From positions 1 to 39,967 of the forward strand of contig CALBKH010000067.1 of assembly GCA_937892955.1 (NCBI GenBank): DNA of 39,967 nt. The letters run 5' to 3'. The stretch comes from an uncultured Alphaproteobacteria bacterium. Lineage in GTDB: Bacteria; Pseudomonadota; Alphaproteobacteria; Rhizobiales; Ancalomicrobiaceae. Both the position numbers and the translations under genes were made by a program. Below the pieces are notes generated by a model, which was not told where the DNA came from, did not search any database, and worked only from the letters and a program-made list of their open reading frames with translations. Every line of letters begins with the position of its first letter. The stretch's first letter is position 1. This document shows, in pieces, positions 16,945 through 25,679 of this stretch.

Positions 16945-17769
16945 TCACTTCGCCTTGAGCGCGGCCTCGTCGATCTCGACCTTGGTGGCCGCCTTCAGTT
17001 CGGCGAGCATCTTGGAGAAGGTCTCGCCGATCAGCGCCTGCTTGACCTGATCGCGCACGTCGTCGAGCGACGGGATCGGCTGCTTGCGCTTCTCCTCGAC
17101 CTTGATGACGTGGTAGCCGAACTGGCTCTTCACCGGCGTCTTGGTCGTTTCGCCGACCGCCAGCGCCTTCACCGCCGTCTCGAACTCGGGAACCATCTCG
17201 CCGGCGCCGAAGAAGCCGAGATCGCCACCCTGGGCGCCCGAACCCGGATCCTGCGACTTCTCCTTGGCGATGGCGGCGAAGTCACCGCCCTTGGCGAGAT
17301 CGGCGATGATCGCCTTGGCCTCGTCCTCGGTCTTCACCAGGATGTGACGCGCGCGGGTCTCTTCCGGCGGATCGAAGGACTTGGCGTCGTGGTCGTAACG
17401 CGCCTTGATGGCGTCCTCGGTGACCGCCGGCTCGACCTTGGCCTTGAGGTACTCGGCGATCAGCAACTGCGAACGCACCTGCTCCAGCCGCGACTTGAAG
17501 GCCTCGCCCTGATCGAGGCCGGCCTTGGCGGCCGCGGCGGCGACGATCCGCATGTCGATCAGCCGATCGAGCACGGCCCGCTTGCGCGCCTCTTCGGGGA
17601 GCTGCGCCAGCTGCGCGGCGAGCGCGGTGGAGGCGGCGGCGACATCCTTGTCGGTGATCGGCTGGCCGCCGACCCGAGCGAGAACCTTGTCCTCGGCCTG
17701 CGCCGCGAAGGGGGCGGCGAGCCCGACGAGGAGAGCGACGGTCGCGGCGATCCTGCGGTGTCCGTTCAT
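16945..17769 (-). CDS. periplasmic peptidyl-prolyl cis-trans isomerase, parvulin (PpiC/SurA) type
   Basis: This 274-residue protein is a periplasmic foldase. A Sec signal peptide covers about residues 1-25 (VALLVGLAAPFAAQA|ED). A SurA-N-like helical region follows (VGGQPITDKDVAAASTALAA). The parvulin domain is at about residues 140-235, with RARHILVKTEDEAKAI, DPGSGAQGGDLGFFGAGEMV and FGYHVIKVEEKR, all typical of active parvulins. Such proteins help outer-membrane or secreted proteins to fold. The start at ATG 17769 gives a proper signal peptide. It is divergent from secA, a layout conserved in Rhizobiales and biologically sensible because SecA exports the substrates. The 487-nt shared upstream region contains palindromic repeats. 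Confidence 0.94.
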   Translation of the reverse strand: MNGHRRIAATVALLVGLAAPFAAQAEDKVLARVGGQPITDKDVAAASTALAAQLAQLPEEARKRAVLDRLIDMRIVAAAAAKAGLDQGEAFKSRLEQVRSQLLIAEYLKAKVEPAVTEDAIKARYDHDAKSFDPPEETRARHILVKTEDEAKAIIADLAKGGDFAAIAKEKSQDPGSGAQGGDLGFFGAGEMVPEFETAVKALAVGETTKTPVKSQFGYHVIKVEEKRKQPIPSLDDVRDQVKQALIGETFSKMLAELKAATKVEIDEAALKAK

Positions 17770-17923
17770 GTGCGAATGCGTCCTTCTACGGGAGTAACGG
17801 CGATCGACCGGATCGGCGCGGAACCCGAACCGAACCTCCTCGCGCGAGGGGCGGTCGGGCGGCCGACAGGTAGACCGCCGCTTGTGGCGAAGCTGTGACC
17901 GTCGCGAGCGGGCCGTCCTCCCT

Positions 17924-17974
17924 TCGCGCGGAATCGCGCGCGAGTGTTTCGGCCTCGCGCGGAATCGCGCGCGA
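17924..17974. repeat. two identical 20-bp palindromic repeats between ppiC and secA
   Basis: TCGCGCGGAATCGCGCGCGA occurs at 17924-17943 and again at 17955-17974, 31 bp start to start, or about three helical turns. Each copy is itself a palindrome (TCGCGCG/CGCGCGA around GAAT-CG). They lie 22 nt upstream of the secA -35 box. They may be binding sites for a regulator of secA and/or ppiC, or a short family of genomic repeats. The flanking 17770-17923 stretch shows nothing else. Confidence 0.7.
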
Positions 17975-17995
17975 CTTTGGCCCCTTCCGCCGCCG

Positions 17996-18024
17996 TTGAC
18001 AACCGCCGGACCCACTCTTATCTG
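17996..18024 (+). promoter_or_regulatory. sigma-70 promoter of secA
   Basis: A consensus TTGACA (17996-18001), a 17-nt spacer and TATCTG (18019-18024) make one of the best promoters in the window. The mRNA would start near 18031, leaving a leader of roughly 225 nt before the secA ATG. No arrest-peptide gene is obvious in the leader. Confidence 0.65.
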
Positions 18025-18256
18025 TCCCGAGCCGCCTCGCCTGCGCGGGCGTCGATCGGTTTCGTGCGCCTTCACGCGTGCGCGCCCGCCGACCTCGAGT
18101 GCGCGGCGGCCCGCCGTCATCAGATCGTCGCCGGTCCGGTCCAGTCGAGGTCCGCTCCGTCGGTGATCCGCCTCCAGCCGGGTGCCTGCGACATCTCTCG
18201 CGCCCCTCGGGAGCCGGAAACCGCGACACCACGCACGACCTCGAGGAAGGGCCTCC

Positions 18257-21007
18257 ATGATCGGCCTCGCATCTCTCGCCAAGAAGCTCTTCGGTTCCTC
18301 CAACGACCGCAAGATCAAGGCCTACCGCCCGCGCGTCGCCGCCATCGCCGCGCTCGAGCCCGAAGTCGCCGCCCTCTCCGACGAGGAGCTGCGCGACCGC
18401 ACGCGTCAATTCCGCGAGCAGCTCGCCGCCGGCACCGACCTCGACGACCTCCTCGTCCCCGCCTTCGCCACGGTGCGCGAAGCGGCCAAGCGCGTCATCG
18501 GCCAGCGTCACTACGACGTGCAGATGATCGGCGGCATGGTCCTCCACGAGGGCAAGATCTCCGAGATGAAGACCGGCGAAGGCAAGACGCTGGTCGCCAC
18601 CCTCGCGGTCTACCTCAACGCGCTCCCCGCCAAGGGCGTCCACGTCGTCACCGTCAACGACTACCTCGCCTCGCGCGACGCCGAGTGGATGGGTCAGATC
18701 TACCGCTTCCTCGGCCTCTCCGTCGGCGTCATCGTCCACGGCCTCGACGACGCCGAGCGCAAGGCGGCCTACGCCTGCGACGTCACCTACGGCACCAACA
18801 ACGAGCTCGGCTTCGACTATCTGCGCGACAACATGAAGTACGAGTTCGACCAGATGGTGCAGCGTGGCCATGCCTACGCCATCGTCGACGAAGTCGACTC
18901 GATCCTCATCGACGAGGCGCGCACGCCGCTCATCATCTCCGGTCCGCTCGACGACCGCTCCGAGCTCTACAACACCATCGACCGCTTCATCCCGACCCTG
19001 AAGGAGAAGGATGACTTCGAGATCGACGAGAAGCAGCGCACCTCCTCCTTCACCGAGGCCGGCACCGAGAAGATCGAGCAGGCGCTGCGCGCCGCCGGTC
19101 TGCTCAAGGGCGACAATCTCTACGACATCGAGAACGTCACCGTCGTCCACCACGTCAATCAGGCGCTGCGCGCCCACACCCTGTTCCAGCGCGACAAGGA
19201 CTACATCGTCAAGGGCGGCGAGGTCGTCATCATCGACGAGTTCACCGGCCGCATGATGCCCGGTCGGCGCTATTCGGAAGGCCTGCATCAGGCGCTCGAG
19301 GCCAAGGAACGTCAGCCGATCCAGCCGGAGAACCAGACGCTCGCCTCGATCACCTTCCAGAATTACTTCCGCATGTACGACAAGCTCGCCGGCATGACCG
19401 GCACGGCGCTGACGGAAGCGGACGAGTTCCTCGACATCTACGGGCTCGAGGTGCTCGAGATCCCGACCAACATGGAAATCGCCCGCCTCGACGAGGACGA
19501 CGAGGTCTATCGCACGGCCGAAGAGAAGTACCGCGCCATCATCCGGCTGGTGAAGGACTGCCACGAGCGCGGCCAGCCGATCCTGGTCGGCACCACCTCG
19601 ATCGAGAAGTCCGAGCTGCTCGCCGAATACCTGAAGAAGGAAGGCTACCGCCAGATCGACCTCTCCGATCCGTCGGCGCTCGCCACCCTCTACAAGGGCG
19701 CCGAGGGCGACAAGGTCTTCACCGTGCTGAACGCCCGCTACCATGAGCAGGAAGCCGTGATCGTCTCCCAGGCGGGCCTGCCCGGCGCCATCACCATCGC
19801 CACCAACATGGCCGGCCGCGGCACCGACATCCAGCTCGGCGGCAACGCCGACATGCGCATCCGCTACGAGCTGTCGGAGACGCCGGAGGGCCCCGGCCGC
19901 GACGCCGCCGCCCTGGCGATCCGCCATTCCGTCGCCGAGCTCAAGGCCAAGGCGCTCGCCGCCGGCGGCCTCTACGTGCTGGGCACCGAGCGCCACGAGA
20001 GCCGCCGCATCGACAACCAGTTGCGCGGTCGCTCCGGCCGCCAGGGCGACCCCGGCCATTCCAAGTTCTTCCTGTCGCTCCAGGACGATCTGATGCGCAT
20101 CTTCGGCACCGACCGTATGGACGGCATGCTGCAGAAGCTCGGTCTCAAGGAGGACGAGGCGATCGTCCATCCCTGGATCAACAAGGCGCTGGAGAAGGCG
20201 CAGCAGAAGGTCGAAGCCCGCAACTTCGACATCCGCAAGAACATCCTCAAGTTCGACGACGTCATGAACGACCAGCGCAAGGTGGTCTTCGAGCAGCGCG
20301 TCGACCTGATGACCGGCGAGGATGTCGGCGAGACGGTGACGGCGATGCGCCAGGACGTCATCCACGACACCGTCAAGAAGCACATCCCGGAGAACGCCTA
20401 TCCGGAGCAGTGGGACGTCACCGGCCTCGAGGCCGAGATCGTCGAGGTCACCGGCCTCGACCTGCCGGTTCCCGACTGGGCCAAGGAAGAGGGCATCGCC
20501 GAGGAAGAGGTGATCCACCGCATCACCGAGGCGACCGACGCCGTCATGGCCGACAAGCGCGCCCGCTTCGGCGAGGAGACCATGCGCTACGTCGAGAAGG
20601 CGGTGCTGCTGCAGACCCTCGACCATCTGTGGCGCGAGCATCTGGTCACCCTCGACCACCTGCGCCAGGTCATCGGCTTCCGCGGTTATGCCCAGCGCGA
20701 CCCGCTGAACGAGTACAAGACCGAGGCTTTCACCCTGTTCGAAGCTCTGCTCACCAACCTGCGCCGCGCCGTCACCTCGCAGATGATGCGCATCGAACTG
20801 GTGCCGCAGGAGCCGACCGAGCTGCCGCCGATGGAGGCGCATCACTTCGACGCCTCGTCCGGCCTCGATCAGATCACCGGCGACGCGCCGCTCGGTCAGG
20901 CCGTCGACCCGAACGATCCGACGACCTGGGGCCGGGTGTCGCGCAATGCCCCCTGCCCCTGCGGCTCGGGCAAGAAGTACAAGCACTGCCACGGCGCCTT
21001 CGCCTGA
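18257..21007 (+). CDS. secA: preprotein translocase ATPase SecA
   Basis: SecA is the motor that pushes unfolded preproteins through SecYEG at the inner membrane. The 916-residue protein shows the start LASLAKKLFGSSNDRKIKAY, the Walker A region MKTGEGKTLVAT (GEGKT at 107-111), the DEAD-type Walker B DEVDSILIDEART (from residue 211) and the preprotein cross-linking region that follows. The later helicase motifs include TNMAGRGTDIQLGGN and ERHESRRIDNQLRGRSGRQG. The C-terminal zinc and SecB-binding motif is CPCGSGKKYKHCH (Cys 900, 902, 911 and His 912). ATG 18257 is chosen for AGGAAGG about 8 nt upstream and the family N-terminus; an in-frame ATG 25 codons upstream lacks both. It has its own promoter, a long leader and a strong terminator. 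Confidence 0.98.
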   Translation: MIGLASLAKKLFGSSNDRKIKAYRPRVAAIAALEPEVAALSDEELRDRTRQFREQLAAGTDLDDLLVPAFATVREAAKRVIGQRHYDVQMIGGMVLHEGKISEMKTGEGKTLVATLAVYLNALPAKGVHVVTVNDYLASRDAEWMGQIYRFLGLSVGVIVHGLDDAERKAAYACDVTYGTNNELGFDYLRDNMKYEFDQMVQRGHAYAIVDEVDSILIDEARTPLIISGPLDDRSELYNTIDRFIPTLKEKDDFEIDEKQRTSSFTEAGTEKIEQALRAAGLLKGDNLYDIENVTVVHHVNQALRAHTLFQRDKDYIVKGGEVVIIDEFTGRMMPGRRYSEGLHQALEAKERQPIQPENQTLASITFQNYFRMYDKLAGMTGTALTEADEFLDIYGLEVLEIPTNMEIARLDEDDEVYRTAEEKYRAIIRLVKDCHERGQPILVGTTSIEKSELLAEYLKKEGYRQIDLSDPSALATLYKGAEGDKVFTVLNARYHEQEAVIVSQAGLPGAITIATNMAGRGTDIQLGGNADMRIRYELSETPEGPGRDAAALAIRHSVAELKAKALAAGGLYVLGTERHESRRIDNQLRGRSGRQGDPGHSKFFLSLQDDLMRIFGTDRMDGMLQKLGLKEDEAIVHPWINKALEKAQQKVEARNFDIRKNILKFDDVMNDQRKVVFEQRVDLMTGEDVGETVTAMRQDVIHDTVKKHIPENAYPEQWDVTGLEAEIVEVTGLDLPVPDWAKEEGIAEEEVIHRITEATDAVMADKRARFGEETMRYVEKAVLLQTLDHLWREHLVTLDHLRQVIGFRGYAQRDPLNEYKTEAFTLFEALLTNLRRAVTSQMMRIELVPQEPTELPPMEAHHFDASSGLDQITGDAPLGQAVDPNDPTTWGRVSRNAPCPCGSGKKYKHCHGAFA

Positions 21008-21043
21008 GGACACCCGAAGGGAACGCGACGTCGCCGAACCAGA

Positions 21044-21073
21044 GAAGGCCGCCCCGGGGCGGCCTTCGTCGTT
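21044..21073 (+). terminator. terminator of secA
   Basis: A perfect 12-bp inverted repeat, GAAGGCCGCCCC (21044-21055) and GGGGCGGCCTTC (21056-21067), is followed by GTCGTTT. It begins 36 nt after the secA stop. The arms abut, so a few central pairs must open to form the loop. Confidence 0.7.
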
Positions 21074-21144
21074 TCGATACGGATGAGAAATTCGCGTGTC
21101 TCCGGAGATCGGGCGCGTCGGCGCCTCCGGCCTCCGCTGTCATA

Positions 21145-21174
21145 CGAAGCCCGGATGGATTCATCCGGACTTCG
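21145..21174. repeat. 13-bp inverted repeat in the secA/glycosyltransferase gap
   Basis: CGAAGCCCGGATG and CATCCGGACTTCG pair along 13 positions with one mismatch around a GATT loop. There is no T tract on either side. It resembles the short extragenic palindromes scattered in Rhizobiales genomes, but it could also be the 3' end of the minus-strand glycosyltransferase transcript. The rest of 21068-21261 shows no gene. Confidence 0.5.
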
Positions 21175-21261
21175 CATTCCGCTCATCCGCGAACCCCGTC
21201 CACACAAGGATTTTCGGATGAGTTCGACCCGGCCTCGCGAAGCGATCCGCCGGATCTCGTA

Positions 21262-22188
21262 TCAGGCCGTCTCCCGCACGTAGCGCACCCACAGCTCCTG
21301 CGAGAGGTGGCGCGAAACGGAGATCGGAGCCTTGACGAAATTCCTGATCGCGGCCGCCGGATCGCGTCGACGGCAGGCCCCGACGAAACCGTCGAAGGGA
21401 ATCCGCGTCCGATAGAAATCCGCCCGCCAGACGATGGCGGCGCGTTCCGCCGGCGTCAGCGTCGCGGCGAACTCTTCACCGACCGCCTCCAGCGCCGCGG
21501 CCAGGGTGTCGTTGGTGGGTCGCGTCTGAGTGTGGGGCGAGGCGACCGCGGAACTCCGACCCCGCGGCGTCGTGTAGACGTAGCCGGGATAGGACAGCAC
21601 GCCGAAACGCGCGCCCGCCGCCACCGCCCGGACATAGAGCACGAAATCCTCGCCGTGACGCAGCGCCGGCGAATAGCGCAGGCCGGCCCGCTCGAGGAAG
21701 GCGCGCCGCATCATCGGTTTGAGGAAACCGAAGTCGTAGCCGTAGCCGGTTCTCAACATCCGGACGAGATCGACTTCCCCGGTCTGGGTCCGGCGCATGA
21801 ACCGACCCGTCTCGATCCCGGCGACCGCGTCGTAGCCGATGATCTGGTCGGCCAGGAAGTCGTGATCGTCGCTTCGCGTCAACATCTCCAGACGATCCGG
21901 ACGCCACGCGTCGTCGGCATCGAGAAGCGCGATCCACTTTCCCTGCGCGACTTCGAGCGCGGCGTTGCGTGCCGAGGCCGGACCGCCGTTCTTCGACAGA
22001 CGCATCAGTCGGATCCGCGGATCGTTCGCCGCACGCCGCTCCACCAGATCCACCGTATCGTCCGACGACAGATCGTCGACGATGATCAGTTCGAAGTCGC
22101 CGAAGGTCTGGACGAGGGCGCTGTCGATCGCACGATCGATGGTCGCACGCGCATTGTGGGCCGGCATGACGATGCTGACGGCGACCAT
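21262..22188 (-). CDS. family 2 glycosyltransferase
   Basis: This 308-residue cytoplasmic GT-A fold enzyme transfers a sugar from a nucleotide-sugar donor. The GT2 N-terminus is VSIVMPAHNARATIDRAIDS, followed by FELIIVDDLSSDDTVDLV. The metal-binding DXD-type motif is ALLDADDAWRPDRLEML (about residues 88-104). The acceptor region includes RHGEDFVLYVRAVAAG, where the ED pair provides the catalytic base in this family. Length is typical of polysaccharide or exopolysaccharide glycosyltransferases. ATG 22188 is certain: AGGAGG lies 5 nt upstream (CAGGAGGTTCCGATG). The Wzx-type flippase gene upstream on the same strand suggests both act on one surface glycan. No polymerase or priming transferase is in the window. 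Confidence 0.93.
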   Translation of the reverse strand: MVAVSIVMPAHNARATIDRAIDSALVQTFGDFELIIVDDLSSDDTVDLVERRAANDPRIRLMRLSKNGGPASARNAALEVAQGKWIALLDADDAWRPDRLEMLTRSDDHDFLADQIIGYDAVAGIETGRFMRRTQTGEVDLVRMLRTGYGYDFGFLKPMMRRAFLERAGLRYSPALRHGEDFVLYVRAVAAGARFGVLSYPGYVYTTPRGRSSAVASPHTQTRPTNDTLAAALEAVGEEFAATLTPAERAAIVWRADFYRTRIPFDGFVGACRRRDPAAAIRNFVKAPISVSRHLSQELWVRYVRETA

Positions 22189-22456
22189 CGGAACCTCCTG
22201 ATGTCGATCGACTTTTTGCCAGACTGCCGGATCCGGTCTTCCCGAACCGGCGGCGCGACCCGGACAATCTTCCGGTTGTGCATTCGCCGACGACATGTGC
22301 CCACGGACGCGGTGTTCCAGCAATGGTAATGTGTGAACATGCTTTACACGCAGAATTCGACGATCTCCGGCACGGCGGTCGGCGGACCGGAAACTCCCGT
22401 ATGGCCGGCGAAGCGAGGACGGTCGTCGGCCGTCGACCCGAAACGGAGAGCGATGC

Positions 22457-23923
22457 TCAGGCCGAGCGCAATCGGCTGCGGACGAAGTCGACGATGACCA
22501 GGATCTGCCGGAAGCCGACGGTCCCGGCGACGGCCGCATGGGCCACGGCGAACGTCACCCCGAGTGCCAGCCCCGTCGGCAGCGGCGCCCCGAGCGCCTC
22601 GGCGATCGCCGGCCGGGCCCAGACGACGGCGCCGTATCCCGCCGCACAGGCGAGCACCGCCGGCGCGAGGTTGGCGAAGAGCCGCAGCGGCGACAGCCGC
22701 AGCTCGCGTAGGGTCACGGTGAAGGAGACCGGCGCCTCGATCAGCTGTGCCAGGACGAAGACCTGGACGAGGGTGACGAGGTCGGCCGTCGGCATCGCCA
22801 GCACGGCGATCGGGATGACGACACTCTTGGTCAGCGACGCCACCATCACCGCCGACGTCCGCCCGCGCGCCGCCAGGAACGAGGCGTTGAAGTAGTAGAG
22901 CGCCTGGAAAGCGCCGAGCAGCAGGAGCGGGCGCGCCACCGCGTCGACCCCCGTCCATTTGCCGCCGAACAGAACCGCCGTGATCTCGGGAACGAGCGCC
23001 GCCACCGCGACGAAGACCGGCGCGGTGAGGAAGGCCGCCAGGATCAACGTCCGGAGATAGGCCTCGGCCAAGCGCTCGCGATCGTCCGAGAAGCGCGACA
23101 GGATGGTCAGCGAGACCTCGGCGAGCGCTCCCTGGAGCAGGTTCAGCAGGGTCTCGTAGAGACGGCCGGCGACCGCGTAGATGCCGTAGGCGGCGATGCC
23201 GTGGCGGCCGATGAGCACCGCCTCGTAGAACCGCACCGAAGCGAAATCGGCGAGCCGCAGCGCCGTCAGCGGCAGGCCGAAGCGCGCGAGTGCGACGAAA
23301 CTCTCGCGACGCGGCGTGAAGGTCGGCTTCCACACCGGCCGGCTCCACAGCCAGACGATTCCGACCGCCGCCGACACGTAGGCCTGGGCGACGAGGCTCC
23401 ACACCCCCGCCCCCGAATAGGCGAAGACGACCGCCGTCCCGCCCGCCACCAGATTGGCGATCAACACCCGGAACGCCAGGGCCCGGAACCCGAGCGCCCG
23501 GCGATAGGCGAACTCCTGGTAGCGAGCGACGATCGTCGCCGGCCCGGCCCACACCATCACCTGCAACACCGGCGCCAATCCCGGCACCCCGAGGCGCCGT
23601 TCGACTTCGCCGGCGCCGAGGGTACCGACCGCCGCGAGACCGACCGAAACCGCGAGCGAGGCGTAGAAGGGCAGATCCATGTCCGCCGCTTCGAGGTCAC
23701 GGCGCTGGACGATGGCGTCGCCGAAGCCGAACTCCGCCGTCAGCGTGATCAACCCGAGCACGATCACCGCGACGGACGCGACGCCGAACACCGCCGGCTC
23801 GAGGAGCCGCGCCAGAAGAACGAAGAGCAGAAAGGTGACGAGCCGGCCGCCCCACGACTGCACGACCGACCAGGCCACCCCCGCCACCGCCAGTCTGCCG
23901 ATCGACGGCGGGGTTTCACGCAT
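22457..23923 (-). CDS. WzxC-like polysaccharide flippase (MOP superfamily)
   Basis: This 488-residue inner-membrane protein flips undecaprenyl-linked oligosaccharide to the periplasm. The start GVAWSVVQSWGGRLVTFLLF and the motif GVASVAVIVLGLITLTAEFG, followed by FGDAIVQR, are characteristic of the lipopolysaccharide/exopolysaccharide WzxC-type branch. About 12-14 transmembrane segments can be counted along the chain, and length fits the family. The next gene in the same direction is the GT2 glycosyltransferase 268 nt downstream; that gap is large enough for a separate promoter, so co-transcription is uncertain. The glycan is unknown. The region 22189-22456 shows no gene. Confidence 0.9.
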   Translation of the reverse strand: MRETPPSIGRLAVAGVAWSVVQSWGGRLVTFLLFVLLARLLEPAVFGVASVAVIVLGLITLTAEFGFGDAIVQRRDLEAADMDLPFYASLAVSVGLAAVGTLGAGEVERRLGVPGLAPVLQVMVWAGPATIVARYQEFAYRRALGFRALAFRVLIANLVAGGTAVVFAYSGAGVWSLVAQAYVSAAVGIVWLWSRPVWKPTFTPRRESFVALARFGLPLTALRLADFASVRFYEAVLIGRHGIAAYGIYAVAGRLYETLLNLLQGALAEVSLTILSRFSDDRERLAEAYLRTLILAAFLTAPVFVAVAALVPEITAVLFGGKWTGVDAVARPLLLLGAFQALYYFNASFLAARGRTSAVMVASLTKSVVIPIAVLAMPTADLVTLVQVFVLAQLIEAPVSFTVTLRELRLSPLRLFANLAPAVLACAAGYGAVVWARPAIAEALGAPLPTGLALGVTFAVAHAAVAGTVGFRQILVIVDFVRSRLRSA

Positions 23924-24091
23924 GGCGGCTCCGTTCCTGCAGGGTCGGTTCGTGCAGACGGCGAAAGAAGTCTTCCGGCCTCACCGGGTGATCTCCGCCT
24001 TCGCCGAAGAGAACTCGGACCGACGGCCGTGAGCGGCGCGCGCCGGAAAGGACGCCCGTCCGCTCCATCCGATCCACGCGCACGAGATCCG

Positions 24092-25432
24092 TCAACCGCC
24101 GAACGGGTTGAGGCGCTTCCACAGCGGCGCCTCGGCCGCCGGCGCCGGGCTCGCCGGAGCAGCGGCCGGCATGCTCGCCGTCGACAACGTCGCCGCCTGC
24201 GGCTCGGGACGCGACGCCGGGACCGGCACGGCGACCGGCTTCGCCGGCGAGGCGGCTTCGGCCACCGGCGCCGGCTGCGCCGCCGGAGCGGCATTGCCGG
24301 AGAACGCACCGAAGGAGAGGAAGCGGTCGGCGAAACTCGCCTCGGTCGAGGCCGCTTCGTCCACCAGCGCCATGCGGGTCGTCACCGTCAACGGCGAAGC
24401 GCGCGGAACCGGAACGGCGATCGGTGTCGCCGCCACCGCCACCGCCGTCTCCTCCGCGCCACCGCCGAACCACGTCGCGACCGCCGTACCCGCCGGCTTC
24501 TGCGGCGGCTTCGACTTCTCAAGCTTCTCGGCGACGAGCCGCTCGGTCTCCTTGCGATCGGCGTCGTCGAGTTCGGCCGCCGCCACCTTGAAGGCCTTGT
24601 CGTCCTCGACCTGCTTCGCCGCCACCCGGGTGGTGATGTCGGACGGCACCTCGAAGGTCGGGCAGGCGCCGGAGGGGTTGAAGGTGGTCGAGTTCGGATC
24701 CTTCGGCTGCGCGTCGAAGACGTAGCGCTTCTCGCAGACGTCGACCTTCGGCTCGAGCTTCGTCACCTCGAAATGGTCGTAGCCCTGCTTGATGTTCTTC
24801 CAGAACGCCATGTTCGGGCTGCGGCGGTTCTTCGCCAGGTTCTCCGCCGTCATGCGGAACGGATAGGCCTGCACCTGGAACGACTTCTGGCCGCCGGCGA
24901 AGGCCTCGCGCGCCAGACCGTAGATCTCTTCGATCTGCTCGTTGGTGCCGATGAAGCAACCCGCCGACGCGGTGCAGCCGCCGTGCACCATGATCGCCGC
25001 GCCGGTACGCCCCCAGGCGCGATCGAAGGCGTTGGGGTAACCGACGTCGTAGGACAGGTGGTACTGCGAGTTCGGGTTCATCCGCCCCGGCGTGACCGTG
25101 TAGAAACCCTCGGGCGACTGCTTGTCGCCTTCCTTGATCTTCGGCCCCGGCCCACCGCCGGTGGTGCACAGGGGATAGCTCTTGAGCAGGGCGTAGCGGC
25201 CGGTCTTGTCGCGCTTCCAGATCTCGAGCTGCTTCTCCTGCTTGAAGGCCCGCACGAGGATCGGATCCTCCTTGCGCATGCCCTTTTCCTGCATGAGCGC
25301 CAGCACTTCCGGCTTCAACGCACGCGTGGCCTTGCCGGGACCCAGCGTGGACTGCATCTCGTCCTGACAGGAGGCGAGGGCGAGACCGAAACCGGTGATC
25401 GCCGCGACCCGCAACATCGTCTTCGACGCCAT
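24092..25432 (-). CDS. L,D-transpeptidase (YkuD/YafK-like) lipoprotein
   Basis: This 446-residue envelope enzyme has the YkuD catalytic core. The active-site run AAIMVHGGCTASAGCFIG gives His at about 150 and catalytic Cys at about 159. The approach region EGDKQSPEGFYTVTPGRMNP is typical of the YafK/ErfK-like branch, which forms 3-3 peptidoglycan cross-links or cleaves murein-lipoprotein bonds. The N-terminus AITGFGLALASCQDE ends in a lipobox, so C22 is probably lipidated. From about residue 310 the protein is a long, low-complexity Ala/Pro/Val tail, with the conserved end PLWKRLNPFGG. It is a single gene with a promoter about 200 nt upstream and a palindrome near it. Confidence 0.9.
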   Translation of the reverse strand: MASKTMLRVAAITGFGLALASCQDEMQSTLGPGKATRALKPEVLALMQEKGMRKEDPILVRAFKQEKQLEIWKRDKTGRYALLKSYPLCTTGGGPGPKIKEGDKQSPEGFYTVTPGRMNPNSQYHLSYDVGYPNAFDRAWGRTGAAIMVHGGCTASAGCFIGTNEQIEEIYGLAREAFAGGQKSFQVQAYPFRMTAENLAKNRRSPNMAFWKNIKQGYDHFEVTKLEPKVDVCEKRYVFDAQPKDPNSTTFNPSGACPTFEVPSDITTRVAAKQVEDDKAFKVAAAELDDADRKETERLVAEKLEKSKPPQKPAGTAVATWFGGGAEETAVAVAATPIAVPVPRASPLTVTTRMALVDEAASTEASFADRFLSFGAFSGNAAPAAQPAPVAEAASPAKPVAVPVPASRPEPQAATLSTASMPAAAPASPAPAAEAPLWKRLNPFGG

Positions 25433-25642
25433 GAACTCACCCGAGTGAAAGCGCGATCGTCACCACTCTTCTCCGTCCATCCGGTCTCACCGGACGGCGA
25501 AGCGAGCATCCGAACCCCATCCGACCGGCGAATTCGGCTCCGCCGGCGGTCTGTCGTCTCTCGACGCTACTCCAACCTCCTTGCCCGATGGTTACCGAAT
25601 GGCGAACGATCGGAGGTAGGTGGCGCGTGGATCTGTCTGTTC

Positions 25643-25671
25643 AATTTAGCTCAAATCGACCATTGCGGCAA
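25643..25671 (-). promoter_or_regulatory. candidate promoter upstream of the L,D-transpeptidase gene
   Basis: On the minus strand TTGCCG (25671-25666), 17 nt and TAAATT (25648-25643) form a good sigma-70 promoter in a locally AT-rich patch. Transcription would start about 200 nt before the gene, giving a long leader. The 340-nt gap 25433-25772 holds no gene; a hairpin-like inverted repeat (CCATCCGGT / ACCGGACGG) lies near 25480-25500 within the leader. Confidence 0.5.
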
Positions 25672-25679
25672 AACCGCGT

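Noticed and set aside
18025..18256. SecM- or ApcA-like arrest peptide in the secA leader
   Set aside because: The short frames there have no hydrophobic signal segment and no FxxxxWIxxxxGIRAGP or RAPG/RAPP motif. One frame contains SRAPREP, but without a signal sequence it is not convincing.
17786..21013. A very long open frame antisense to secA (more than 1,000 codons)
   Set aside because: It is a mirror of secA caused by high GC third positions. Its product is an Asp/Glu/Leu/Val-rich mixture without domain patterns, and secA itself is unmistakable.
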